A stretch of 64,000 nucleotides of DNA from Ruegeria discodermiae (lineage in GTDB: Bacteria > Pseudomonadota > Alphaproteobacteria > Rhodobacterales > Rhodobacteraceae): contig NZ_JAVAMO010000001.1 of NCBI RefSeq assembly GCF_030758345.1, forward strand, positions 124,001 through 188,000, given 5' to 3'. The translations under genes were made by a program, and so were the position numbers. Shown here piece after piece: positions 1-8,683 of this stretch. The notes under the pieces are model-generated. The model was given only the letters and a program-made list of their open reading frames with translations, was not told the origin of the DNA and ran no database searches. Within the stretch, counting starts at the first letter, position 1, and each line of letters starts with the position of its first letter.

Positions 1-591
1 ACCGCCTCGACCGCGACGATGGCCGCCATCATCGGTCAGCTCAAACCCGAAATCCGAGTCCCGTTCGGTGTGAACGTTCTTTGGGACCCGATGTCGAGCG
101 TGGCTCTGGGGGCGGCCACCGGGGCCGCGTTTGTGCGCGAGATTTTCACCGGAACCTATGCGTCAGATATGGGGTCATGGACGCCGGATGCCGGTAGGGC
201 GATGCGCTATCGTGACAGGCTGAACCGGCCCGATATGGCGATGCTCTACAATATCTCGGCTGAATTCGCACATTCCCTTGATCAGCGGTCTTTGCCGGAT
301 CGGGCGCGCAGTGCGGTGTTCTCCTCCATCCCAGACGCGGTTCTGGTCTCTGGCCAGATCACCGGAGAGGCCGCCGCAATGTCCGACCTTGAGGCGGTCA
401 AGGCGGTGCTGCCGGATATCGCCGTGATGGCCAATACCGGGGTCAAACACGAGACGGTTGCAGAAGTGCTTGCCGTTGCGGATGGCTGTATCGTGGGGTC
501 TTCGCTGAAGGTGGATGGCAACACCTGGAACCCGGTCGATCCTGATCGAGCCAGCGATTTCATGGCGCGTGCGCGAAAGGCCCGCGCATGA
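1..591 (+). CDS. BtpA/SgcQ family protein, 5'-truncated by window edge
   Basis: The frame is open from base 1, so the N-terminus lies outside the window; 196 residues are visible against roughly 260-280 usual for the family. Sequence such as VPFGVNVLWD, FVREIFTGTY and the C-terminal ADGCIVGSSLK phosphate-binding-like segment is typical of the BtpA/SgcQ family, a TIM-barrel group. BtpA was named for photosystem I stability in cyanobacteria; SgcQ belongs to an uncharacterised E. coli sugar operon. The stop overlaps the next start (ATGA), so it is translationally coupled to the M42 hydrolase. In this sugar-uptake setting a role as a sugar-phosphate or nucleoside-related enzyme is more likely than photosystem assembly, but this is inference. 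The substrate is unknown. Confidence 0.85.
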   Translation, partial: TASTATMAAIIGQLKPEIRVPFGVNVLWDPMSSVALGAATGAAFVREIFTGTYASDMGSWTPDAGRAMRYRDRLNRPDMAMLYNISAEFAHSLDQRSLPDRARSAVFSSIPDAVLVSGQITGEAAAMSDLEAVKAVLPDIAVMANTGVKHETVAEVLAVADGCIVGSSLKVDGNTWNPVDPDRASDFMARARKARA

Positions 592-1682
592 AAGACCGGA
601 TCAAGCGCGATCTTCTGGATCTGATGGTGATACCGGGCCTGTCGGGGCACGAAGATCGCGTGCGGCGGGCGATCCGACGGCGTCTGGATGAGATCGGCGT
701 TGCGAGCACCTCGGATCGGCTTGGCAATCTGGTTGCGCATTTTCCGGGCGAGGGTCCCGGCGTGATGCTGTTTACGCATATGGATCAGCTGGGCTTTGTC
801 GTGCGCCGGATCGAGGCGGATGGGAGCATCAGGCTCGAACGGCTCGGCGGCGTTCCCGAGCGCGCGCTGGCGGCGCAGGAGGTTTTGCTTTGCGTCGGAG
901 AGGGGCGCGATGTTGCGGGCATCATCGCCAACAAAAGCCACCATGCGACGGCGCCGGATGAGAAATACAAGGTTCTGCCCTACGCTGAGCTCTATGTTGA
1001 CGCCGGGTTCGGGTCCTCCACCGAGGTGGTTGCCGCAGGCATCGATATCGGCACGCCCGTTGTCTACGCGCCGCATGCGCTGTCGCTGGCCAATGACCGG
1101 ATCGCGGGCACCAGTATCGACGACCGCGCGGGCTGCGCCGTTCTGCTGGAAATCGCGCGGCGTCTGGCGGCGCGCAAGAGCGGGCCGCCCGTGCATTTGA
1201 CCTTCACGGTGCAGGAGGAATTCAATCTGCGCGGCGCGCAGCCGCTGGCGCAGCAATTGCAGCCCGACATTGCCATACAGATCGACCTGATGCTTGCAAC
1301 CGACACGCCCGACATGGCCGCGCGCGGGGACATGGCGCTTGGTCAGGGGCCGGGGATGAGCCTCTATTCCTTTCACGGGCGGGGGACGTTGAACGGGGTT
1401 ATTCCGCATCCGGCGCTGACCGATCTGTTCGAACGAATGGCGCAGGCAAACGGCATTCCGCTGCAACGCAGCGCTCAGACCGGCATCTTGACCGACCTGT
1501 CTTATGTGCAACTGGTTGGCGCTGGCGTGGCCGCGATCGATCTGGGCTTTCCCATGCGCTACTCGCATTCCGCCAGAGAGGTTTGTGATCTGGGTGATCT
1601 GGTTGCCCTGGCCGATCTGTTGGAGGCTGGCCTCGCCGGCATCGGGCCTAATTTCTCGCTTGATCGGGATGCCTATACCTGA
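588..1682 (+). CDS. M42 family metallopeptidase-like hydrolase (SgcX/FrvX type)
   Basis: A 364-residue protein of usual family length. The two-metal site of M42 aminopeptidases is intact: H64 and D66 in THMDQLGF, D178-D179 in SIDDRAG, E210-E211 in TVQEEFNLRGA, D239 in ATDTPDM and H327 in RYSHSAR. M42 members are cytosolic aminopeptidases, some annotated as endoglucanases (FrvX, SgcX). The start overlaps the BtpA stop by ATGA and the stop shares one base with the FGGY kinase start, so the three genes form one tight operon. Pairing with a BtpA-like gene mirrors E. coli sgcX/sgcQ. The real substrate (peptide, glycopeptide or acylated sugar) cannot be read from sequence. Confidence 0.9.
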   Translation: MKDRIKRDLLDLMVIPGLSGHEDRVRRAIRRRLDEIGVASTSDRLGNLVAHFPGEGPGVMLFTHMDQLGFVVRRIEADGSIRLERLGGVPERALAAQEVLLCVGEGRDVAGIIANKSHHATAPDEKYKVLPYAELYVDAGFGSSTEVVAAGIDIGTPVVYAPHALSLANDRIAGTSIDDRAGCAVLLEIARRLAARKSGPPVHLTFTVQEEFNLRGAQPLAQQLQPDIAIQIDLMLATDTPDMAARGDMALGQGPGMSLYSFHGRGTLNGVIPHPALTDLFERMAQANGIPLQRSAQTGILTDLSYVQLVGAGVAAIDLGFPMRYSHSAREVCDLGDLVALADLLEAGLAGIGPNFSLDRDAYT

Positions 1683-3175
1683 TGGCGTACACGCTGGGCA
1701 TTGATATCGGCACCTATGAAACCAAGGGCGTTCTTGTCGACACTGATGGTGTGATCCACGCCCAGGCCGCCCGCGCGCATAAAATGCTGGTGCCCGAACC
1801 CGGCTGGGCAGAACACCGGCCAGAGGAAGACTGGTGGGGTGATTTCATCCATGTCAGCCAGACGCTCCTGCGCGAAAGCGGTATCGACGCGCGCGAGATC
1901 AAGGCAGTGGCCTGCAGCGCAATCGGGCCCTGCATGTTGCCGGTCGATGATTCAGGCGCGCCTCTGATGAACGGGGTTCTTTATGGAGTGGACACGCGCG
2001 CAGAAGCCGAAGTGCGCGAGTTGACCGAACGGATCGGAGAAGACAGGATCATCGCCCGCTGCGGCAACGCCCTGACCTCGCAATCGGTTGGCCCCAAGAT
2101 CCTCTGGCTCAGGCGGCAGCGACCGGAGATTTTCGCACGGACCGCCCATATCCTGACCTCGACCAGCTTTCTGGTGCAGCGCCTGACGGGCGAGGTGGTG
2201 ATCGATCACTATACCGCCGCGAATTTTTCACCGCTTTATGATGTGGCACAACAGGATTGGGTTGACGATCTGGCGGATGACATCATTGGGCTCGACAGAT
2301 TGCCGCGTCTGATGTGGTCAAACGAGATTGCGGGCCACATCACCAGATCTGCTGCCGAGCAGACAGGGCTGGCAGAGGGCACGCCGGTAACGGTAGGCAC
2401 GATCGACGCGGCCGCAGAGGCGTTTTCCGTTGGCGTCGATCAGCCGGGCGACATGATGATGATGTATGGCTCGACCATCTTCATCATTCTGCGCGCCGCC
2501 AGACAGGTCTCGGACCCGCGAATCTGGTATGCGCCCTGGCTGTTTGCGGGTGAGCATGCCTCAATGGCGGGACTTGCCACATCGGGCACGCTGACCCATT
2601 GGTTCCGCGATCAGTTCGCACGCGACTTGGCCGTGGACGAGGCGTTTTCCAACCTGGCCCAAGAAGCGGCCACCTCACCTCCGGGGGCGGAAGGATTGCT
2701 GATCTTGCCTTATTTCTCGGGTGAGCGCACGCCTATCCATGACGTGCACGCCAAGGGCACGGTGTTTGGGTTGAACCTGACCCATACCCGTGGCGATATC
2801 TACCGCGCGCTGATCGAAGGCATCGCGCATGGCACGCGGCATGTCACCGACACATTCGCCGAGCTTGGTCAGTCGCCCAAACGTCTGCTTGCTGTTGGCG
2901 GCGGGACAAAAAACGCGCTCTGGCTGCAGGCGACCTCGGACATTACCGGCATAGATCAGGTGGTTTGCGAAAAATCGACCGGCGCCAGCTATGGCGACGC
3001 GTTTCTGGCCGCTCTTGCGGTAGGCTTGGTCAAGCGCGGTGATATCGCTGTCTGGAACCCGCCGGTGAAAGAAATCAAGGCACAGCCCAATGTAGCCTAC
3101 GACAAGGCCTATGGCTTGTTCCGCAGGCTCTATGAGCAGACCAAGGATATAGCGGCAGAGCTTGACGCGCCCTGA
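1682..3175 (+). CDS. FGGY-family carbohydrate kinase
   Basis: A 497-residue ATP-dependent sugar or polyol kinase. The N-terminal ATPase fold begins with GIDIGTYETKG (D8, G10, T11, phosphate-1 loop); the second domain carries VGTIDAAAEAF and MMYGST, and the adenosine-binding region is LLAVGGGTKNALWLQ. Length and layout fit the FGGY family (xylulokinase, ribulokinase, glycerol kinase), but the sugar specificity is not evident. It is the last gene of the btpA-like/M42/kinase operon and ends 16 bases from the convergent permease gene. The probable role is to phosphorylate the sugar, or a product of it, imported by the adjacent ABC transporter. Confidence 0.92.
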   Translation: MAYTLGIDIGTYETKGVLVDTDGVIHAQAARAHKMLVPEPGWAEHRPEEDWWGDFIHVSQTLLRESGIDAREIKAVACSAIGPCMLPVDDSGAPLMNGVLYGVDTRAEAEVRELTERIGEDRIIARCGNALTSQSVGPKILWLRRQRPEIFARTAHILTSTSFLVQRLTGEVVIDHYTAANFSPLYDVAQQDWVDDLADDIIGLDRLPRLMWSNEIAGHITRSAAEQTGLAEGTPVTVGTIDAAAEAFSVGVDQPGDMMMMYGSTIFIILRAARQVSDPRIWYAPWLFAGEHASMAGLATSGTLTHWFRDQFARDLAVDEAFSNLAQEAATSPPGAEGLLILPYFSGERTPIHDVHAKGTVFGLNLTHTRGDIYRALIEGIAHGTRHVTDTFAELGQSPKRLLAVGGGTKNALWLQATSDITGIDQVVCEKSTGASYGDAFLAALAVGLVKRGDIAVWNPPVKEIKAQPNVAYDKAYGLFRRLYEQTKDIAAELDAP

Positions 3176-3191
3176 GGGCCGGACGAGGGGT

Positions 3192-4109
3192 CTACTTCAC
3201 CGCACCGGCGGCCATGCCTTTGACGATGTATTTCTCCAGAAAGATCGCCACGATGATCAACGGCAGGATCGCGGCTGAGGACAGGGCGGCCATCGACCAC
3301 CAGTTGATCCCTTGTGATCCGGTTTGCGAGGCGACCATGACGGGCAAGGTCGTCGCATTGGTTGCGGTCAGAAGCGCGGCAAAGAAATACTCGTTCCAGC
3401 ACAGGACCAGCGATAGGATAAAGGCCGCCACCATGCCGGGCAGCGCGATGGGCAGCACGATCTGCAGAAACGCGCCCCAGATCCCCAGCCCGTCGACCAG
3501 CGCGGCCTCTTCCAGCTCAACCGGAATGCCCTGAAACTGGTCGCGCATGATCCAGATGACAATCGGCAGAACCATCAGCGTATAGAGCAGAATAAGCCCG
3601 ATCCTGCTGTCGAGCAGAGCAAGCGATTTGTAGAGCACCAGAAAGGGCAGGGCGAGGACAACCGGCGGCAGGATCATCTGGCTGAGAAAGAAGAACGAGA
3701 TGTCTGAGTTTCTCATGAAGCCGAAGCGATAGTTGAACCGCGACAGCCCGTATGCGGCAAGCGAGCCCAGCACCACGGCCAGAGTCGAGGCCGAGATCGC
3801 GACGACAGCGCTGTTCCAGAACCGTTTCAGGAACTCCTCGCGCACGGTGGACACCTCGCCGATCAATCGAGGTGAAATGCCAATGGATTCCCAGCCTTTC
3901 CACCTTGGTGTGAAATCCCACCAGGGAACGATATTGCCCTTCATCACATCAGGCGCGAGCTTGAACGAGGTTGTGATCGTCCAGTAGATCGGAAACAGGC
4001 AGATCACGGTCCAGACCAGCAAGGCGCCATAGATCGCCACGCGGCTGGCCCACCATTTGGCTTTCACCCGCCGATCCGCGTCGTGATCCTTGAAAATCGC
4101 GTCGCTCAT
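3192..4109 (-). CDS. Carbohydrate ABC transporter permease, MalG type
   Basis: Inner-membrane permease of about 305 residues with six predicted hydrophobic spans and the cytoplasmic EAA loop (EEAALVDGLGIWGAFLQIVLP) that docks on the ATPase. I chose the ATG at 4109 because it overlaps the upstream permease stop as ATGA and has GGAG upstream; an in-frame ATG at 4127 would add six residues. It works with the MalF-type permease, the binding protein at 5334-6959 and probably the UgpC/MalK-type ATPase at 7176-8210. The ligand is unknown but is presumably a sugar, given two kinases and a mutarotase in the locus. Confidence 0.93.
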   Translation of the reverse strand: MSDAIFKDHDADRRVKAKWWASRVAIYGALLVWTVICLFPIYWTITTSFKLAPDVMKGNIVPWWDFTPRWKGWESIGISPRLIGEVSTVREEFLKRFWNSAVVAISASTLAVVLGSLAAYGLSRFNYRFGFMRNSDISFFFLSQMILPPVVLALPFLVLYKSLALLDSRIGLILLYTLMVLPIVIWIMRDQFQGIPVELEEAALVDGLGIWGAFLQIVLPIALPGMVAAFILSLVLCWNEYFFAALLTATNATTLPVMVASQTGSQGINWWSMAALSSAAILPLIIVAIFLEKYIVKGMAAGAVK

Positions 4110-5209
4110 GCGGGCCGCTCCATCCATCGGCTGACAAGTTTCAGCAGCGCGGTGACGAAAATCACGATCAGGACTAGATAGATGATCGCCAGCAGCGTGC
4201 CGTAGCCGACATTGGAGCGGTCGCGGTATTCGCGGAATATGAAGCTTGTCACGCTGTCCGTGGCCCCGCCCGGACCGCCGGAGGTGACATTGATGATGAT
4301 GTCGGCCAGTTTCAGCTTGAAGATGATGCGGATCACAATTGCGGTCACCGAGACCGGCAGCATCAGGGGAAAGATGACCTCCTTGAAGCTTTGCCAGCCG
4401 GTCGCGCCATCAACCTTGGACGCTTCGATGACCTCTTTGGGCAGGGCCTGCAGCCCGGCGAGCAGCATGATCATCATGAAGGGAATGAAGGTCCAGGCAT
4501 CCATCGCCATGATCATGAAACGCGCAATCTCGGGATTGCTGAAAAAGCTGGGCTCGCCGCCCAGTTCTCGGATGATCCGCGAGATCGGGCCAAAGCGCAC
4601 CTCCAGCATGGATTTGCCGATCATCCAGGACACGGCCACGGGGCTGAGCATCAGGGGCAGCAGGAAGACGACGCGAAAGAACTTGCGCGCACGGATCTGG
4701 GCGTTCAACAGCAAGGCAAGGCCAAAGGCGATGACATATTCAACGCTGACCGCGAGCACGTAATAGACCATGTTCTTCAGCGCGTTCCAGTAGAACCCGT
4801 CATTCCACATCTGAGCCATGTTGTCCCAGCCATTTGGCTGAGGACCGGTGGGCGAGGCCAGATTCCAATCCGTGAAAGAAATATAGAGCGCAAAGAGCAG
4901 CGGGAAGACGACAAGGCTGATCACAAACAGCGCGGCTGGCAGCACAAACAAGGTGCGTTTGCCTTTCTCGCCGTTGACGATGACTTGTGCCACGCAGAGC
5001 GACGTGGCCCAGAGCATGTAGGCATAAAGAACCGGTCGCCAGGTCTCAAACCCTGCGGAGACGCGCCCGGCTTCGTGCAGGGCCTGCAAGAGCGCCAGCA
5101 TCAGGAACAGCGCGGCGGTGCCCCAGACCAGAAGTTTACCCAGACGCTTCCGGCTGTCCGAGATATTTTCGGCCGTAACGGTATGAAGAAGGTCGCCGTC
5201 TGACGTCAT
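4106..5209 (-). CDS. Carbohydrate ABC transporter permease, MalF type
   Basis: A 367-residue multi-spanning inner-membrane protein. An N-terminal hydrophobic stretch (about residues 25-100) precedes the conserved permease domain, and the EAA-type loop reads IEASKVDGATGWQSFKEVIFP. It lies between the binding protein gene and the MalG-type permease, overlapping the latter by ATGA, so the two permeases are probably made as a pair. A 9-bp-stem hairpin in the gap to the binding-protein gene (5285-5315) may lower its expression relative to the binding protein. The N-terminus is longer than in minimal permeases of this class. Confidence 0.92.
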   Translation of the reverse strand: MTSDGDLLHTVTAENISDSRKRLGKLLVWGTAALFLMLALLQALHEAGRVSAGFETWRPVLYAYMLWATSLCVAQVIVNGEKGKRTLFVLPAALFVISLVVFPLLFALYISFTDWNLASPTGPQPNGWDNMAQMWNDGFYWNALKNMVYYVLAVSVEYVIAFGLALLLNAQIRARKFFRVVFLLPLMLSPVAVSWMIGKSMLEVRFGPISRIIRELGGEPSFFSNPEIARFMIMAMDAWTFIPFMMIMLLAGLQALPKEVIEASKVDGATGWQSFKEVIFPLMLPVSVTAIVIRIIFKLKLADIIINVTSGGPGGATDSVTSFIFREYRDRSNVGYGTLLAIIYLVLIVIFVTALLKLVSRWMERPA

Positions 5210-5284
5210 GCGAAAACTCTGGCATCGTCATCTGGATAGGCAAAGTAGGGTGACAATTCTGGCCTCGCAGCGGTGATTGAGGGA

Positions 5285-5315
5285 AGAGCGGGCAGCAATC
5301 CCTGCGGCCCGCTCT
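5285..5315 (-). promoter_or_regulatory. Intercistronic hairpin between binding protein and permease genes
   Basis: AGAGCGGGC at 5285-5293 pairs perfectly with GCCCGCTCT at 5307-5315 around a 13-base loop. No T run follows on the minus strand, so it is not a classical terminator. Hairpins in this position commonly stabilise the binding-protein part of the mRNA; that role here is inferred from position. Confidence 0.5.
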
Positions 5316-5333
5316 GAACTTGTCCGGCCCGAG

Positions 5334-6959
5334 TTACAGGCCCAAAGAGGCCTTGTAGACGGCGATCTGGTTGTCGCGGCCAATCTGGTCGGTGATCTTC
5401 TCCCAGGCAGCGGCTATCGCATCCGCGGTTTCTTGGGCAGAACCGTACTGACCGGCGTAGCCCTTGGCCAACTCGTCTTCGGCCACCGAATAGTACTGGA
5501 AGATGCCGGGAATGCGCGGCTCGATCGCGGCGTTCTTGTGATTGTAGCTATCCGCGTTCGATCCCAGATAATCCTCAACATAGTCGCGGTCATAGCCCGC
5601 CTCTTCCCATTCCTCGAAGCGGAAATGCGAGTTGCGGTAGGGCTGGAAACCAGACGGATAGGCCGAGGCCCAGAGCGACAGGTCCTTGCCACCCAGATGC
5701 GCCGCAGCCGACCAGGCGGCTTTCTTTTTCTTCTCGTCGCCCTCAACCGTGGCCATGACGTAGATGCCCCAGCCGATATAGGCCATGTTGGGCGCCTCGT
5801 TATAGGTCTCTTCCCATGCGCTGGCCTTGGCGTTGTAGACCTTGTCAGCGCCCGGATTGATGCCAAAGCCGACCACATCACCGACCACGGATGTATCCGA
5901 TGTCCGCGCGCTGGAGCCCACATCGCCCCACCACATCAGCATCGAACCTGTTCCGGCCAGGAACTGCTGGAACGCCGTGGTGCCGGGGTCTGCGTTGATC
6001 TGGTCGGTCGGATAGGCTCCGGCCTCGATCAGGTCCATCACGTCCTGAATGGCCTGCACCCAGGCTGGGTTGTTGACCATCGGCGTCATTGTTTCGGGAT
6101 CAAACAGCCAGGCCGGGTTGTCGGGATGTTTGGCATAGGCCGCGGCCCGGTTTTCGAGGAAGTAGAAGCCAAACCCACCCCAGCCTTTGAGCGGGTCAAG
6201 ATACCCGTGAGCCGGAAGGCCGGTCAGCGGGTCCTCCTTGCCGATCAGCTCCTTGGTGATATCATTCACATCTTTCCAGGTCTTCGGCACCTCGCGCCCG
6301 GTGATTGAATCGGGGCCGAAATAGTCCTTGCGATATGCAAATGTGTGGCAGTCACCATCAATCGACACGCGATAGGTTTTGCCGTCCCAAGTCCCTACGG
6401 GCGCCTTGAGGTAGTCGACGTAATCGTCCATGTCGATCTGCTCTTTCACCCAGTCCGGCATCTCGGAGGCAAGGCCCTTGCCCAGAACATCGCCCTCGAA
6501 CGGGGCCCCCATTTCGATGATGTCGAAATCCACGGTGCCGGTCGCGATGGATTGTTGCAAGCGCGCGTTGTAATCCGCCTGCGCCAGGTCGATCCAGTTG
6601 ATCTTGGCGCCGGTATAGGCCTCCCACGGTTTCAGGAAGCCTCGGAACAGGAAGTTGTGCAGGTTCTGGTTATTGAGGCCCATGAAGGTCAGCTCAACAC
6701 CGTCAAACTCGCCCTCGGCGACATTGGATTTTGTCGCGCCCAGGCACATCTCACCGACTTTTTGCCAATCGCCATCGGTCGGAGAGCCCGCCCCAACGCC
6801 GGGTATTTTCAGAATCTCGGCGCGGATATTCTCGCTGTCCTGCGCCATCGCCGACTTTGGCATCATCGCCACTGCGCCAAGCGCGGCGGAGCCTTTGAGC
6901 ATCTGGCGCCGGTTCATTTTTTGCGCGGCCTTGATGTAGTTGTAGAGTTCAACTTTCAC
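5334..6959 (-). CDS. Carbohydrate ABC transporter substrate-binding protein
   Basis: A 541-residue extracytoplasmic solute-binding protein of the extracellular solute-binding family 1 type (long form). It starts at GTG 6959 with a strong ribosome site (GGGAGGA, six bases upstream). Residues about 15-40 form a signal sequence, MNRRQMLKGSAALGAVAMM then SAMAQ, whose twin-arginine-like RRQMLKG suggests Tat export, although Met replaces the usual Phe/Leu after the arginines. It is first in the minus-strand transport operon, divergent from the ATPase gene. The length, aromatic-rich middle and ligand-domain architecture fit sugar or oligosaccharide binding; the ligand is unidentified. Confidence 0.92.
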   Translation of the reverse strand: MKVELYNYIKAAQKMNRRQMLKGSAALGAVAMMPKSAMAQDSENIRAEILKIPGVGAGSPTDGDWQKVGEMCLGATKSNVAEGEFDGVELTFMGLNNQNLHNFLFRGFLKPWEAYTGAKINWIDLAQADYNARLQQSIATGTVDFDIIEMGAPFEGDVLGKGLASEMPDWVKEQIDMDDYVDYLKAPVGTWDGKTYRVSIDGDCHTFAYRKDYFGPDSITGREVPKTWKDVNDITKELIGKEDPLTGLPAHGYLDPLKGWGGFGFYFLENRAAAYAKHPDNPAWLFDPETMTPMVNNPAWVQAIQDVMDLIEAGAYPTDQINADPGTTAFQQFLAGTGSMLMWWGDVGSSARTSDTSVVGDVVGFGINPGADKVYNAKASAWEETYNEAPNMAYIGWGIYVMATVEGDEKKKKAAWSAAAHLGGKDLSLWASAYPSGFQPYRNSHFRFEEWEEAGYDRDYVEDYLGSNADSYNHKNAAIEPRIPGIFQYYSVAEDELAKGYAGQYGSAQETADAIAAAWEKITDQIGRDNQIAVYKASLGL

Positions 6960-7084
6960 GACAATCCTCCCAAGAAAACGTGTGGTTGTTCTTATCCGCA
7001 GGGATGCAGTCGCAGAAAATTACGCCGATAAAAGAACAGGCTGTGCTGACATGAGCCCCCCGCATCGCGCCAGTATGGTCCAGA

Positions 7085-7099
7085 TTGACGTTGAGTCAA
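7085..7099. promoter_or_regulatory. Possible operator in the divergent transporter promoter region
   Basis: TTGAC at 7085-7089 and GTCAA at 7095-7099 form a perfect five-base inverted repeat with a five-base spacer, in the gap between the divergent binding-protein and ATPase genes. Position and symmetry suggest a regulator site. No regulator gene of this locus is in the window, so the assignment is tentative. Confidence 0.25.
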
Positions 7100-7175
7100 C
7101 AAAACCTGCCGACCGGCGTGGACAGCTTTATTTCCTTTGTCTAACCTCCGGGTTCTGAGGGGGATGTGGGCAGGT

Positions 7176-8210
7176 ATGGCAGACGTCAGAATTCTTGAAG
7201 TGCGCAAATCTTATGGCGCGACAGAGGTCATTCACGGGTTGAATGTCGATATCGCGGATGGGGAATTTGTGGCTTTGGTCGGCCCGTCTGGCTGTGGCAA
7301 GTCCACGCTCTTGCGCATGATCGCCGGGCTGGAACCGATCGATAGCGGGACGATTGCCATCGGCGACCGGGTGGTGAACAACCTGCCACCGTCCGAGCGT
7401 GACATTGCCATGGTGTTTCAGACCTATGCGCTTTACCCGCACAAATCCGTGGCCGAGAATATGGGTTTTGCGCTGAAGGTGGCCAAGGTCGACCGGGCCG
7501 AGATCGACCGGCGCGTCAAGGAAGCGGCAGAGATACTGAGCCTGACCGAGTATCTGGACCGCAAGCCGCGCCATCTGTCCGGCGGCCAGCGGCAGCGGGT
7601 CGCCATGGGGCGCGCCATCGTGCGCGATCCGCAGGTCTTCCTATTTGACGAGCCGCTGTCAAATCTCGATGCCAAATTGCGCATCCAGATGCGCACCGAA
7701 ATCAAGGAACTGCATCAGCGTCTCAAGACGACCACGGTGTTTGTGACCCACGATCAGATCGAAGCCATGACCCTGGCGGACCGGATCGTTGTGATGCAGG
7801 ACGGCGTCATCGAACAGATCGGCACCCCGCTGGACCTCTATGACAATCCAAGCAACGAGTTTGTGGCGGCTTTTATCGGAGCGCCGTCAATGAACCTGCT
7901 GTCCGGCGATTTGGCAGGCGGCAAGGTGAGCGTCGGCGGGTTTCTGTTCAGTGGGCCGGGCGGGACAGGGCGCGTCAAGCTCGGAGTCAGGCCCGAACAC
8001 CTGATCCTGGCCGATGATGGCCTGCCCATGCAGGTCAAGGTGGTTGAACCAACCGGCGCGGAAACGATGGTTTTCGCCCGGTTCCAGGATCAGGACGTCA
8101 CCGCCATTTTCCGCGAGCGTCATGACTTCGAACCGGGCCAGACCATTCATCTGAAACCCGATCCCGATCACCTGCATGTCTTTGATGCCGAAAGCGGCGC
8201 GAGATTGTGA
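7176..8210 (+). CDS. Sugar ABC transporter ATP-binding protein, UgpC/MalK type
   Basis: Cytoplasmic ATPase of 344 residues. Walker A GPSGCGKST, Q-loop VFQTYALYP, signature LSGGQRQRVAMGRA, Walker B VFLFDEPLSNLD and switch THDQIEAMT are all present, followed by a C-terminal TOBE-type regulatory domain (about residues 235-344). A TTG-initiated longer frame from 7137 is possible, but the ATG at 7176 gives the standard family N-terminus (MADVRILEVRKSYG). It is divergent from the binding-protein/permease operon and very likely energises that transporter. It is followed after 23 bases by the mutarotase gene. Confidence 0.93.
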   Translation: MADVRILEVRKSYGATEVIHGLNVDIADGEFVALVGPSGCGKSTLLRMIAGLEPIDSGTIAIGDRVVNNLPPSERDIAMVFQTYALYPHKSVAENMGFALKVAKVDRAEIDRRVKEAAEILSLTEYLDRKPRHLSGGQRQRVAMGRAIVRDPQVFLFDEPLSNLDAKLRIQMRTEIKELHQRLKTTTVFVTHDQIEAMTLADRIVVMQDGVIEQIGTPLDLYDNPSNEFVAAFIGAPSMNLLSGDLAGGKVSVGGFLFSGPGGTGRVKLGVRPEHLILADDGLPMQVKVVEPTGAETMVFARFQDQDVTAIFRERHDFEPGQTIHLKPDPDHLHVFDAESGARL

Positions 8211-8233
8211 AACCCAACTGTTGAGAGGCCAAA

Positions 8234-8680
8234 ATGCTCAAAGGTATTGACCCGATTCTGAATGCCGACGTGCTCTATGCGCTGCGTGCCATGGGACATG
8301 GGGATGATCTGATCATCGCTGATACCAATTTCCCCTCTGACAGTGTCGCGCGCGAAACCGTGCTGGGCGAGGTGCTGCGCATTGACCGCCCCGCCGCCGA
8401 GGTCGCAAAAGCGGTCCTGTCCGTCTATCCGCTCGACACGTTTGTGGACGATGCGGCGGCGCGGATGGAGGTGGTCGGCGAACCCGACACGATCCTGCCG
8501 GTGATGGAAGAGATGCAGGCGCAGGTCAGCGCGGTGGGGGGACCGGAAATGATCGGCATCGAACGCTATGCGTTTTATGAGCGCGCGAAACAGGCCTATG
8601 CCGTCATCCAGACCGGCGAGCGCAGGTTCTATGGCTGTTTCGCCTTTCGCAAAGGCGTCGTGCCGCCGGAAGAGGAGTAA
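8234..8680 (+). CDS. RbsD/FucU family sugar mutarotase
   Basis: A 148-residue protein of the usual RbsD/FucU length. The N-terminus MLKGIDPILNADVLYALRAMGHGDDLIIADTNFP carries the family pattern, including the H of GHGD, and the C-terminus (RRFYGCFAFRKGVV) carries the conserved Tyr/Phe motif. These enzymes interconvert anomers of ribose or fucose so that kinases or isomerases receive the right form. A GAGAGG ribosome site precedes the start. It sits between the ABC ATPase and the ribokinase-type gene, four bases before the latter, so it probably prepares the imported sugar for phosphorylation. FucU-like features (HGD, longer C-terminus) make fucose-type sugars as plausible as ribose. Confidence 0.9.
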   Translation: MLKGIDPILNADVLYALRAMGHGDDLIIADTNFPSDSVARETVLGEVLRIDRPAAEVAKAVLSVYPLDTFVDDAAARMEVVGEPDTILPVMEEMQAQVSAVGGPEMIGIERYAFYERAKQAYAVIQTGERRFYGCFAFRKGVVPPEEE

Positions 8681-8683
8681 GCC